From positions 1-64,000 of the forward strand of contig JAUYTU010000020.1 in assembly GCA_030694975.1 (NCBI GenBank): 64,000 nucleotides of DNA. Direction: 5' to 3'. Positions 43,526 to 51,981 of this stretch are shown one piece after another (within the stretch, counting starts at the first letter, position 1; each line of letters begins with the position of its first letter). Below the pieces are notes generated by a model that ran no database searches, was not told where the DNA came from, and saw only the letters and a list, made by a program, of their open reading frames with translations. The position numbers and the translations under genes were made by a program. This stretch comes from Erysipelotrichaceae bacterium (lineage in GTDB: Bacteria > Bacillota_I > Bacilli_A > Erysipelotrichales > Erysipelotrichaceae).

Positions 43526-44782
43526 TTAACGTTGTTCTTTCTTGACGAGTCTTCCAAATATGAATACCAATGCAACACCAACCAAACCGATCACGGCACT
43601 GGAGATGAAATAAGCATTGTAACCGCCATTGCCTCCGAAGGTTGCCCATAAGAAGCTGTTATATTGCGGAAGAATGATATCCGGTAAGTAACCGATAAAA
43701 GAAATAACGCCTATAGCTGTACCCAAGAGGGCTGCTTCGATCTTGTAATCGCCAAGCAACGACCAATATGTACCACGAATAGCATATAAGAATATACCCA
43801 ATAATACAACTAAACCGTAGAATACTGTTGCTCCGGTGGCAACTGGTAATACTGCGACACCAGTCAAACATAGAGCAGCACCTGCCAATGCTCCTATTTG
43901 AACAGTCGTTCTTCCAAACTTATCAGCCAAGAAACCACCAATGAATCCGCCAACCGGTCTCATCCATAGAACGACGACCATTACTGTACCCACACTGACC
44001 GGATCAACACCGATGTTTGTTTCTAAGAAACCACCCAAATAGTAAACGGTCCAGAACACTGCATAACCCATGAAAATGATTGCGCCATGTAAATAGACAA
44101 ACTTATTTTTGAATAATGTCTTCAAATCAGAGAATTTGAATTTTGGAGCATCATTATCACTGTTTGCCAACATTTTCTTATCATCTTCAACAAAGATCAT
44201 AATTAAGATGGAGGTGATTAACAGAACAGCCGAATACATGTAAATAACACCAACTAACGCAGCTCTTTTGTCAGCTAATGCAAGGCTGGCACCCAAAATT
44301 CCGGAGAAAATTAAGATGGCAACACTTGCCAAAACGGCTTCAACAACACCACGACCGCCATCGAGAATACCGAAGAATCTGCCTTCTTCGTTTTCTTTGG
44401 CTAACAGCTTAACGATTTTCATGTGTGAACTCCAGAATGTGAATACGGAGAAGAAACCCCACATACTGAAAATCAATACGACACTTGTGTAACTCGGTAC
44501 TTGTGCAAACCAGAATCCGCCCAATGCTGTACCAAATAATGAAATGGCAAGCAATTTCTTAGCTGAAAATCTGTCGCTCAACAAACCGCTTGGGAAGTAT
44601 CCAACGACAAACACCATACCCAACACTGAATATATCGTATTCAGCTGAGGCAGTGTCATGTTGTACACTTGAAGAATGGTTTCCTGATAGTTTGTTCTTA
44701 GGTAGATGACCGGGAAAATTGCTCCAGCCGCAAGAACTACTAACAGAAATTGGAAATACCTTCTGAATTTTTCTTGGCTCAT
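43526..44782 (-). CDS. MFS transporter, YihN-like
   Basis: A 418-residue, 12-helix major facilitator. It has SDRFSAKK (about 65-72) between helices 2 and 3 and the distinctive NEEGRFFGILDGGRGVVEAV (about 127-146), which resembles E. coli YihN (recalled as GRLFGFFETGRGIVD). It does not look like YgcS, the transporter of the E. coli ygc set. It probably imports the organic substrate of the operon. The start is the ATG at 44782 with AAGGAGGG upstream. The 131-base gap after ygcU contains a TATAAA-like -10, so an internal promoter is possible. Confidence 0.82.
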   Translation of the reverse strand: MSQEKFRRYFQFLLVVLAAGAIFPVIYLRTNYQETILQVYNMTLPQLNTIYSVLGMVFVVGYFPSGLLSDRFSAKKLLAISLFGTALGGFWFAQVPSYTSVVLIFSMWGFFSVFTFWSSHMKIVKLLAKENEEGRFFGILDGGRGVVEAVLASVAILIFSGILGASLALADKRAALVGVIYMYSAVLLITSILIMIFVEDDKKMLANSDNDAPKFKFSDLKTLFKNKFVYLHGAIIFMGYAVFWTVYYLGGFLETNIGVDPVSVGTVMVVVLWMRPVGGFIGGFLADKFGRTTVQIGALAGAALCLTGVAVLPVATGATVFYGLVVLLGIFLYAIRGTYWSLLGDYKIEAALLGTAIGVISFIGYLPDIILPQYNSFLWATFGGNGGYNAYFISSAVIGLVGVALVFIFGRLVKKEQR

Positions 44783-44913
44783 ATAGCCCTCCTTGTTTTT
44801 ATTACCCCTTCGGCAATCGAACACGTTACTTTATACGGTCTATTATTTCCCCAAATAAATGTGACTGACCTTAACTCTATTCATATGTGTTCTGCTCGAA
44901 GTTATAACACCTT

Positions 44914-46386
44914 TTACTTCTGATACTTGACGCCTTCTTCTTGAAAGAAGATGGTACCGAAATTCATGATACCCTTAGGATCAAACGCTTCTTTAAGCTT
45001 TTCAAGCATATAGTAAGCCGAACCGTGCTCTTCCTTCGTCCACTCATTACGGAATTTACCGATACCATGGTGATGACACATTGAACCACCAAATTTCAAC
45101 GTTTCCTCAACGATAATCGTTTGTAACGGATGGTGATAAATTCTCATTTCATCTTCCGGATCGCAGTTGATGTTGTAGTTATAGACAAAGTACATATTTG
45201 TACCATTGATATAACTGTGCGATGAATGGCCACCCAACATCGTCAAATCTTCGGCACGAGCAAATTCATTTCTGACACGTTCGATAACACTGTGATAAAT
45301 CTTCGGAATGGTTTCCCAATCGGCAGATATTTCAGTTGTAAATCCGGCATGATAATCTTTTTCCAACATACCTTCAAACTCATCATCGATATCCTTTTGT
45401 GACCAGTTAAGATGGTTGAACCAGCTTTCAATATGCTTGCTGTCGACATATTCTAAGATGCCCTCTTTGAATTGCTCAACCGCATGTTCAATACCTCTGC
45501 ACGTTGCTTCAACTATCTCCTTGTTGCCTTCTGCCATAAAGATCAATACACATTTATCTTTGTGGAAGTGATAGAAATGTTGTTTAGCATCTTCTTCAGA
45601 ATATGTTCGTGCGACCGAAGGACGATAGCCGTTGACCATGACTTCACGCAGAATTTTAATGCCGGTATCAACATCTTTAATCAAATAACCGTAAAATTTA
45701 TGGTTCTCTGGGAAATACTTGAAGATCTTAACGGTAACTTCCGTAATATAGCAAAGTGTTCCTTCATTTCCGATTGCAATGTGACGGATATCCGGCCCAC
45801 CGGCACGACGAGATACATTTTTGATCCGAGAAATATGTCCGTCAGGGAATACACATTCCAAACCGACGACCATATCTTCAATTCCTCCGTACAACGTGGA
45901 AAACTGTCCGATACTGCGAGTGGCAACCAAACCACCCATTTTAGCTACCGGTTTCGATTGCGGTGAATGTCCGGTCGTATAACCGATTTTACGAAGTTCA
46001 TCTTCCAGCTCTTGTAAGCGAACACCGGCTTGAGCAGTTGCCTGCATGTTGTAAGCATCAATCTTTATGATTTCATTAAGATTCTCCGCATCAATTACGA
46101 TTGTAAGTTCTTTCCAGTTTTCTAAACCGCCTTCCGTAGCCGTTTTACCACCTCTGGCAATGACATTGATTAAATGCTCATTACAGAACATCAGAAGTTT
46201 ACTTACTACTTCGGCTGAATTAGGATAAACGATTGCTATTGGCATGGGTACATCCAATACTTTTCTCGCTTTTGCATATTTTTTATAACGATCCGCCGAC
46301 GCATCATACAAATCATCTTCGTTGGTATTAATCTGATCTACAGATAAAATAGTCAATAAACCTTCAATCAATTCTTTCTTGTTCAT
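44914..46386 (-). CDS. ygcU: FAD-linked oxidase, YgcU-like
   Basis: A 490-residue VAO/PCMH-type flavoprotein of the group that includes D-lactate/glycolate oxidases and alkyl-DHAP synthase. The FAD domain has RGGKTATEGGLE (about 79-90), GHSPQSKPVAKMGGLVATRS (about 138-157) and GNEGTLCYITEV (about 205-216). The substrate domain ends with the triple-His motif MCHHHGIGKFRNEW (about 438-451) and FDPKGIMNFGTI. The sequence follows E. coli YgcU through most of its length, as recalled. It is the first gene of the operon and should oxidise an alpha-hydroxy acid or polyol and pass electrons to the ETF pair. SD GGAGGAATGAACT. Confidence 0.9.
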   Translation of the reverse strand: MNKKELIEGLLTILSVDQINTNEDDLYDASADRYKKYAKARKVLDVPMPIAIVYPNSAEVVSKLLMFCNEHLINVIARGGKTATEGGLENWKELTIVIDAENLNEIIKIDAYNMQATAQAGVRLQELEDELRKIGYTTGHSPQSKPVAKMGGLVATRSIGQFSTLYGGIEDMVVGLECVFPDGHISRIKNVSRRAGGPDIRHIAIGNEGTLCYITEVTVKIFKYFPENHKFYGYLIKDVDTGIKILREVMVNGYRPSVARTYSEEDAKQHFYHFHKDKCVLIFMAEGNKEIVEATCRGIEHAVEQFKEGILEYVDSKHIESWFNHLNWSQKDIDDEFEGMLEKDYHAGFTTEISADWETIPKIYHSVIERVRNEFARAEDLTMLGGHSSHSYINGTNMYFVYNYNINCDPEDEMRIYHHPLQTIIVEETLKFGGSMCHHHGIGKFRNEWTKEEHGSAYYMLEKLKEAFDPKGIMNFGTIFFQEEGVKYQK

Positions 46387-46460
46387 AGTTCATTCCTCCG
46401 TTTTTATTTTTACTCCAACAACTATCGACACACCTTATAAAAGGTTATGTTTATGCTTAC

Positions 46461-46489
46461 ATATTAATATCCTAATTACGTCATGTCAA
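46461..46489 (-). promoter_or_regulatory. promoter of the ygc-like operon
   Basis: On the minus strand TTGACA (46489-46484), exactly 17 bases, TAATAT (46466-46461), giving a leader of about 70 bases before the ygcU ATG. Confidence 0.8.
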
Positions 46490-46498
46490 TGAAAAAAT

Positions 46499-46551
46499 AA
46501 GAAAGTTTTCTTTTCGTAGCGCTTTCATGTGATATATATGGAAAGTTTTCC
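46499..46551. promoter_or_regulatory. paired RpiR-type operator candidates flanking a cre-like site
   Basis: Two near-identical palindromes share the core GAAAGTTTTC: AAGAAA-GT-TTTCTT (46499-46512) and GGAAA-GT-TTTCC (46540-46551). Their centres are about 40 bases apart, close to four helical turns, and the first lies 9 bases upstream of the operon -35. Between them, 46514-46527 reads TCGTAGCGCTTTCA, matching the CcpA cre consensus except at two left-half positions. This suggests control by the divergent RpiR protein and catabolite control; neither is proven. Confidence 0.6.
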
Positions 46552-46666
46552 TTTTTTAGTAACAAATACTTGACTAGTCTTCTTTCTTAGTTCTTTACTG
46601 TGATTCATTTCAATGCTACTATAATGTTATGCTAAAACCGTACTGAGCAGGGGGTAGTCATTATTT

Positions 46667-47398
46667 ATGATAAAAATCGATCTTAGTAACTTAAACTCAC
46701 TTGAACAACGCATTTATGACAAACTCCTTGAGAGCTCAAAGTCCCAGGATGACTTAACTATTACGCAAGCGGCTGAAATGTGTGGCTGTTCGATTTCGAA
46801 AATTTCTAAATTTTCTAAGAAATTGGGATTTAGAAATTATAAACAGTATGTTGATTTTCTTTATGGTAAGGAATTATCAAAAGAAGAGACTTCAAATGAA
46901 TTTGACCGTTTAAAAAAATATATGGATGATTTTGATTTCTCACTTATCGATGAATTTGTTGAGTTATTGGATCAACACGAAAAAATCTGTATATTCGGGT
47001 ATGGTCCGTCATTTATCGTAGCTCAATATTTTGAATATAAATTGCGCTTTAGCACAAACAAATACACCATTGCCCTCCCCGATGAGTTATCCGTTATAAA
47101 TATGCTTGACGATAAAAGCTTACTCGTCGTTTTTACTACGACTGGAGCCTGGCGATCATTTGAAAGCATTTATAACATTTCGCGCAAAAAGGGTGGAAAA
47201 GTTTTAGTTATTGCCGAAGAGTATAACAGCTCGCTGATGAGCACATGTGATCGCTTGTTCTGGTTATCAAAATACCATCAGCCAAGTGAACTGGAAGCAC
47301 ACGAAAAATCCAGAACCGTCTTCTTTATATTTATCGAAGAAGTCGTTCATCGATTACTTACTGAACGTAAAATTATTGTTGAATCCGAAGAAAAATAA
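46667..47398 (+). CDS. MurR/RpiR-family transcriptional regulator
   Basis: A 243-residue regulator: N-terminal HTH (TITQAAEMCGCSISKISKFSK, split here, about 31-51; GFRNYKQYVDFL about 55-66) and a C-terminal SIS sugar-phosphate-binding domain with ICIFGYGPSFIVAQY (about 107-121) and LLVVFTTTGAWRS (about 150-162). It is divergent from the ygc-like operon across 280 bases containing two candidate operators, so it probably senses a phosphorylated intermediate made by the YgcE kinase. TATAAT (46620-46625) lies upstream with no good -35. SD GGGGG is about 13 bases before the ATG, rather far. Ends in a bidirectional terminator. Confidence 0.88.
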   Translation: MIKIDLSNLNSLEQRIYDKLLESSKSQDDLTITQAAEMCGCSISKISKFSKKLGFRNYKQYVDFLYGKELSKEETSNEFDRLKKYMDDFDFSLIDEFVELLDQHEKICIFGYGPSFIVAQYFEYKLRFSTNKYTIALPDELSVINMLDDKSLLVVFTTTGAWRSFESIYNISRKKGGKVLVIAEEYNSSLMSTCDRLFWLSKYHQPSELEAHEKSRTVFFIFIEEVVHRLLTERKIIVESEEK

Positions 47399-47421
47399 AA
47401 ATGCCCTTTTCTGGGCATTTT
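47398..47421. terminator. bidirectional terminator between the RpiR-type and TlpA-like genes
   Basis: AAAATGCCC (47398-47406) pairs with GGGCATTTT (47413-47421), loop TTTTCT, with T-runs in both directions. Confidence 0.85.
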
Positions 47422-47964
47422 CTATTGATAAGTCTTTATAAACTCTTCATTTTCCTCATTGCTGGTATGACCGGCTTTTGATTTAATCAAAACACCATCA
47501 GAACCAATAAATACGGAGGTAGGCACAGAAATTGCACCTAATTTTCGAGAAAATTTGGCATTAACATCAAATAATACAACAATATTCGGAAAGTCCTCCG
47601 TTGAAAACCAAGCTTTAAAGTCTTCAACACTCTTCTCACCGTTAGCATTTGGAGTGACCACAGCATACGCTATATAGTCACGGTCTTTAGCGAACAGTTC
47701 ATCAAGTTCCGGCATTCCGCGATTGCATATCGAACACCAGGAAGCAAAGAACTTCAAATAGACTTTCTCACCTTTAAGGTCTTCAAGTTTGACTGTATTT
47801 CCTTGATAATCCAAAAACTCAAAGCTAACGGCCAACTCACCTTCATTTAATATCTCTTCTTGTTGTTCTTCTTCCTCTTCATTCGGTTCCTTATCTACTG
47901 GCGAACATCCCACAATAAACAGTGATAATAACAATAATACCATTAAGAAACGGAATTTTTTCAT
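47422..47964 (-). CDS. TlpA/ResA-like thioredoxin-fold lipoprotein
   Basis: A 180-residue extracytoplasmic thiol-disulfide protein. Signal MKKFRFLMVLLLLSLFIVGC ends in a lipobox, followed by an acidic linker (NEEEEEQQEE) and a thioredoxin fold with FFASWCSICNRGMPEL (active CxxC about 77-80) and the cis-Pro loop ISVPTSVFIG (about 145-154). It is encoded 11 bases after a CcdA-type protein, which should supply electrons from cytosolic thioredoxin. In organisms without cytochrome c, such pairs reduce surface methionine sulfoxide reductases or peroxidases; no such partner lies here. Confidence 0.88.
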   Translation of the reverse strand: MKKFRFLMVLLLLSLFIVGCSPVDKEPNEEEEEQQEEILNEGELAVSFEFLDYQGNTVKLEDLKGEKVYLKFFASWCSICNRGMPELDELFAKDRDYIAYAVVTPNANGEKSVEDFKAWFSTEDFPNIVVLFDVNAKFSRKLGAISVPTSVFIGSDGVLIKSKAGHTSNEENEEFIKTYQ

Positions 47965-47975
47965 TTGTTTTCCTC

Positions 47976-48677
47976 CTAGCTAAACGTTGTTACAAACCAA
48001 GCAGTAATAGATCCGACTTGATTGGTCATCAACAAAACGCCCATAACTATTATTACTAAACCTCCGACAATTTTTATTTTACCCATATGCTTATAGATGC
48101 CTTTAATCTTTACTAACAACCTTTCACTGAATATCGCTACTATTAAGAATGGGATCATTAAACCTAAAGAATAAAGTGCCATTAAAAATCCGCCATAAGC
48201 AATACTTCCTTCGGATGCGGACAATCCCAAAACAGCCGCTAAAACTGGTCCGATACAAGGTGTCCAACCAAAACTGAACGTCAAACCCAATAAATATGAA
48301 CCAAAATAATCGGCTTTCCTCGAACGTTTCAAGTTCAGTTTTCGCTCACCCTGTAAGAAAGTAAACTGAATTAATCCCGTCTGATGAATACCTAAGATAA
48401 TTACGATGATCCCGCAGGCAATCAGAAACCAATCACCATACAAAACACTACCTAAGGCTCCAGCCCCAAAGCCCAAGATAATGAACACCGAGGATAGTCC
48501 CGCCACAAATAACATAGCTTTAGCCATGGGCGGACTAAAGAAGCGGTTTTTCTTCTGACCTAAATCTTCATCCGCAAAATAGGCAAGATACATAGGAATA
48601 ACCGGAATAATACATGGGGACAAAAAGGACAAGACACCGGCCGAGAAAACCGTCGATGCAAATAGCAAATCACTCAT
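47976..48677 (-). CDS. ccdA: CcdA/DsbD-type membrane electron transporter
   Basis: A 233-residue, six-helix protein that moves reducing equivalents across the membrane. Paired redox cysteines lie in FLSPCIIPVIPMYLAYF (about residue 19) and FGWTPCIGPVLAAVLG (about 133), each in the family context. The start is the ATG at 48677 with GAAGGTGATC just upstream; the frame extends 23 codons further without support. It is followed by the TlpA-like lipoprotein, its likely partner. Confidence 0.88.
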   Translation of the reverse strand: MSDLLFASTVFSAGVLSFLSPCIIPVIPMYLAYFADEDLGQKKNRFFSPPMAKAMLFVAGLSSVFIILGFGAGALGSVLYGDWFLIACGIIVIILGIHQTGLIQFTFLQGERKLNLKRSRKADYFGSYLLGLTFSFGWTPCIGPVLAAVLGLSASEGSIAYGGFLMALYSLGLMIPFLIVAIFSERLLVKIKGIYKHMGKIKIVGGLVIIVMGVLLMTNQVGSITAWFVTTFS

Positions 48678-48752
48678 AGCGATCACCTTCGTTCTGTTGC
48701 TATGATAATATCGTAATTCGTGAATTTTACCTATGGATTTGACCAAAAGAAA

Positions 48753-48766
48753 AGGGCTTACGCCCT
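48753..48766 (-). terminator. terminator of the tatD-to-prs gene string
   Basis: AGGGC (48753-48757) pairs with GCCCT (48762-48766). On the minus strand the stem leads into TTTTCTTTT. The stem is short (5 bp) and overlaps the prs stop. Confidence 0.6.
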
Positions 48767-49724
48767 AGTCATTAAATATATTGTACAACTCACTGACCGG
48801 TGTATGATTATGAATCGCTTCAATCGTCTTTGCAAGCATATAGCCAATCGATATCTGTTTAATTTTCGGTTCAGCTCTCTTTTCGGGTGATAAAGGAATT
48901 GAATTGGTAATGACCAACTCTTTAATGAGCGAATCTTTGACACGCTCAAGCGCTTCCCCTGATAAAATGCCATGAGAACATGCGCAATAAACTTCTTTCG
49001 CGCCTTTTTCATAGAGCATCTTTACACCGCCCAACAATGATCCGCCAGTATCGATAATATCATCAATGATAATACAAATCTTATCTTTTACATCCCCAAT
49101 CAGATTGACCGCTTCTGCGACATTCGGCTTTGTACGCCGTTTATCAATGATCGCAATGGTCGTCCCTGGCATTGAATCCGCCAAACGACGAGCGCGAGTA
49201 GCCCCACCATGGTCTGGCGAAACGATAACAACTTCATCATCAAAGTGTTTGGCACGGAAATACTGACCAATCATTGAAACGGCTGTCAAATCATCGATTG
49301 GAACGTTGAAGAATCCTTGGATCTGTGGTGCATGCAAATCCAACGTTACGATTCGGTCTGCACCGGCAACTTGAAGTAAGTCCGCCATCAGCTTTGCGGT
49401 AATGGGTTGACGAGCACGTGCCTTGCGGTCTTGACGGGCATACCCGTAATACGGCATAACAACCGTAACTTCTCCGGCTGACGCACGTTTAAATGCGTCG
49501 AGGGCAACCAAGACTTCCATATAACTCTCTGAAACCGGATTGCATGTGGATTGAATCAAGAACACATGCTTCCCACGAACCGACTCTTCCGGTTCTACGA
49601 TAATTTCGCCATCCGCAAAATGTCTGACGGAGCATCTTCCGCGAGGCATACCCAGATAGCCGCAAATCTCATCAGCCAAGTCAATACTTGTGGTCAACGC
49701 GAATACGATTGTGTCTTTCACCAT
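48765..49724 (-). CDS. prs: ribose-phosphate pyrophosphokinase (PRPP synthetase)
   Basis: A 319-residue enzyme that makes PRPP from ribose-5-phosphate and ATP for nucleotide, His and Trp synthesis. The ATP loop RQDRKARARQPITAKL (about 95-110), the metal/flexible motif VTLDLHAPQIQGFF (about 125-138), VSPDHGGATRARRLA (about 167-181) and the PRPP loop CIIIDDIIDTGGSL (about 215-228) are intact. The order glmU-prs is conserved in Bacillota. It starts 11 bases after glmU ends. Confidence 0.95.
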   Translation of the reverse strand: MVKDTIVFALTTSIDLADEICGYLGMPRGRCSVRHFADGEIIVEPEESVRGKHVFLIQSTCNPVSESYMEVLVALDAFKRASAGEVTVVMPYYGYARQDRKARARQPITAKLMADLLQVAGADRIVTLDLHAPQIQGFFNVPIDDLTAVSMIGQYFRAKHFDDEVVIVSPDHGGATRARRLADSMPGTTIAIIDKRRTKPNVAEAVNLIGDVKDKICIIIDDIIDTGGSLLGGVKMLYEKGAKEVYCACSHGILSGEALERVKDSLIKELVITNSIPLSPEKRAEPKIKQISIGYMLAKTIEAIHNHTPVSELYNIFND

Positions 49725-49735
49725 GTTTTTACCTC

Positions 49736-51091
49736 TTATTTGTTTTTGTACTTAAATCCGTAATTAACTTTATTTACCTGACGGGTCCGGGCAATGGCCA
49801 TTTCACCGTCTTCAACATCCAAATTCGCCGTTGTTCCGGCAGCTACGACCGCATCTTTACCAATTGTGATTGGTGCAATCAAATTAACATTACTGCCAAT
49901 AAATGCTCCATCTTTAATAATCGTTTTAAACTTATTTTTTCCATCATAATTGACCGTAACGACACCACAACCTAAATTTACCTTACTTCCAACATCAGCA
50001 TCGCCGATATAGGTTAAATGGGCACACCGGCTGTCATACCCTATTCGTGAATTCTTGAATTCAACAAAGTTTCCAATGCGGTTTTTCGATTCAACGACTG
50101 TTCCATTACGCAAATGCGCAAATGGACCGATTTTTATATGATCATGGATGCGACTGTCCGTAATTCGTGAACTGTCAATCGTGTTGAAGTCACCAATCAT
50201 ACTGCTAACGATAAATGATTGAGGTAATATCGTATTTGACTTACCTATGATCGTTCCTTTTTGAAGATATACGTTTGGATACAAAATGGTATCTTCCCCG
50301 ATCACGACATCCTCTTCTACATAGGTAGAAGTTGGATCAATGAATGTAACCCCTTGTCTCATCCATTCCGTATTGATGCGGTTTTGCAACCAGACAGTAG
50401 CTTTCACTAAATCAATACGATCATTAATTCCCATGACTTCATTAACATCCATAACAGGCAAACCTTGAATATCATAACCGTTGCGATGAAAAATTTCAAT
50501 CAGGTCAGTTAAATAATACTCTTTCTGAGTATTGTCATCCGAAATATCACCTAAATGTTTAAACAACAACTCATTATCTACACAATATATTCCTGTATTT
50601 ATCTCCTTTATCTGACGTTGATTCTCATCACAATCTTTGAATTCGACAATCTTAAGAATAATTCCTTTTTCATCACGAACGATACGCCCATATTGAGCAG
50701 GATCTTCTAAAACTGCTGTTAATACAGTTAATGCTTTTCCTTCATTAATTTCATACAGTTTGTTCATCGTTTCTGATTGAACCAACGGACAATCACCATA
50801 AAGAATCAATGTCTGACCTTCTGTATCCTTCAATGACTGAGCTTGCATGACCGCATGTCCGGTACCCAACTGCGGCCGTTGAAGGGCATACGTTGCGCGA
50901 TGCTGCAAATAGGTTTCTACTTCTTCAGCCTGATGGCCAACAACGACCACAATATTGTCCACATGCAACTTTTCAAGCCGGCTGACAACATGCCCGATCA
51001 TTGGTTTTCCTAAAACTTCATGCATTACCTTATTCTTTGAAGACTTCATGCGCGTGCCTTTACCGGCAGCCAATACAATCGCGGATTTCAT
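49736..51091 (-). CDS. glmU: bifunctional UDP-N-acetylglucosamine pyrophosphorylase / glucosamine-1-P acetyltransferase
   Basis: About 451 residues making UDP-GlcNAc for peptidoglycan and wall polymers. The N-terminal uridyltransferase shows LAAGKGTRMKSSKNKVMHEV (about 7-26) and YGDCPLV (about 100-106). The C-terminal left-handed beta-helix carries repeated hexapeptides (IGEDTI, IGKSNT, IGPFAH, IGNFVE) and the acetyl-CoA region VNYDGKNKFKTIIKDGAFIG (about 381-400). Both ATGs (51097 and 51091) lie behind GGAGGAGGG; I prefer the second, which matches usual family starts. Confidence 0.95.
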   Translation of the reverse strand: MKSAIVLAAGKGTRMKSSKNKVMHEVLGKPMIGHVVSRLEKLHVDNIVVVVGHQAEEVETYLQHRATYALQRPQLGTGHAVMQAQSLKDTEGQTLILYGDCPLVQSETMNKLYEINEGKALTVLTAVLEDPAQYGRIVRDEKGIILKIVEFKDCDENQRQIKEINTGIYCVDNELLFKHLGDISDDNTQKEYYLTDLIEIFHRNGYDIQGLPVMDVNEVMGINDRIDLVKATVWLQNRINTEWMRQGVTFIDPTSTYVEEDVVIGEDTILYPNVYLQKGTIIGKSNTILPQSFIVSSMIGDFNTIDSSRITDSRIHDHIKIGPFAHLRNGTVVESKNRIGNFVEFKNSRIGYDSRCAHLTYIGDADVGSKVNLGCGVVTVNYDGKNKFKTIIKDGAFIGSNVNLIAPITIGKDAVVAAGTTANLDVEDGEMAIARTRQVNKVNYGFKYKNK

Positions 51092-51141
51092 AAGCATCCC
51101 TCCTCCTTTATTCTATCAAAAAAACGGTTGAAAAGTTGATT

Positions 51142-51981
51142 TCAACCGATAATTCTTGCTTTTTTCACGAACGGATATTTAAAGACAAACGCATCCACTG
51201 CCCGATTAACGAGATCTTCGTCCTTTGTAACTCCATAAATGACCGAGCCGCTCCCTGTCATCGCCGCACAGTCGAATCCAAAATCCAAAAGTTCAGCAAC
51301 AATCTTCCCGATTTGAGGATTCACGCGGATGGCCTCTTGTTGAAGTCGATTATAAACCGATGAACACAAACCCGTGTAATCATTGCTTTTCAATGCGTGT
51401 ACTATCGACTTAAACGATGTTCCTTTAACATCATTGATCTTAAACTGCTCAAATAAAGCTTTTGTACTAATCCCAAATTTAGGTTTAATCAAGAAAAGAT
51501 AAAAATCCAATGTACGCTCGATGGGCGTGACGATTTCACCAATGCCCTCAACTTTTGCGGTTGTTTCAAACAGACAAAACGGCACATCTGCTCCGACTTG
51601 AACAGCCAAATCAATCATCTGCTGATCTGTTAACTCCAATCGATACATCTCATTAAAAATTCGGATGACCGCCGCACCATCGGTGCTTCCACCCGCTAAA
51701 CCCGCCTGTGCAGGGATGTTTTTTACCAGACGAATGTGATGATGATCTTGAATTTCAAATGTTTTCTTCATTAAATGATACGCTTTAATGACTGTATTGC
51801 GCTCATCTACAGGAATATACGCTTTATCACACTCCATCCCTGTCTCATCAGCTATGTTGATTTCCAAAACGTCGAAAAGATCAATCGGAATCATGACCAT
51901 TTCTAAATCATGATAACCATCCGAACGCTTCTTTACCACATCGAGATACAAATTAATTTTTGCGTATGCCTTTGTTTTCAT
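51142..51981 (-). CDS. ispE: 4-diphosphocytidyl-2-C-methyl-D-erythritol kinase
   Basis: A 279-residue GHMP kinase of the non-mevalonate isoprenoid pathway. AYAKINLYLDVVKKRSDGYH (about 5-24), the ATP loop PAQAGLAGGSTDGAAVIRI (about 90-108) and the late MTGSGSVIYGV (about 248-258) are intact. Start at the ATG at 51981 behind GAGGTGCTCA, inside the 3' end of ksgA, giving a 29-base overlap. In Bacillus yabG, veg and sspF separate ksgA from ispE; here the two overlap directly. Confidence 0.93.
   Translation of the reverse strand: MKTKAYAKINLYLDVVKKRSDGYHDLEMVMIPIDLFDVLEINIADETGMECDKAYIPVDERNTVIKAYHLMKKTFEIQDHHHIRLVKNIPAQAGLAGGSTDGAAVIRIFNEMYRLELTDQQMIDLAVQVGADVPFCLFETTAKVEGIGEIVTPIERTLDFYLFLIKPKFGISTKALFEQFKINDVKGTSFKSIVHALKSNDYTGLCSSVYNRLQQEAIRVNPQIGKIVAELLDFGFDCAAMTGSGSVIYGVTKDEDLVNRAVDAFVFKYPFVKKARIIG

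Noticed and set aside
45472-45966. Plus-strand open frame of 164 codons antisense to the YgcU-like gene
   Set aside because: The sense strand codes a full-length conserved flavoprotein; the antisense frame has no start signal.
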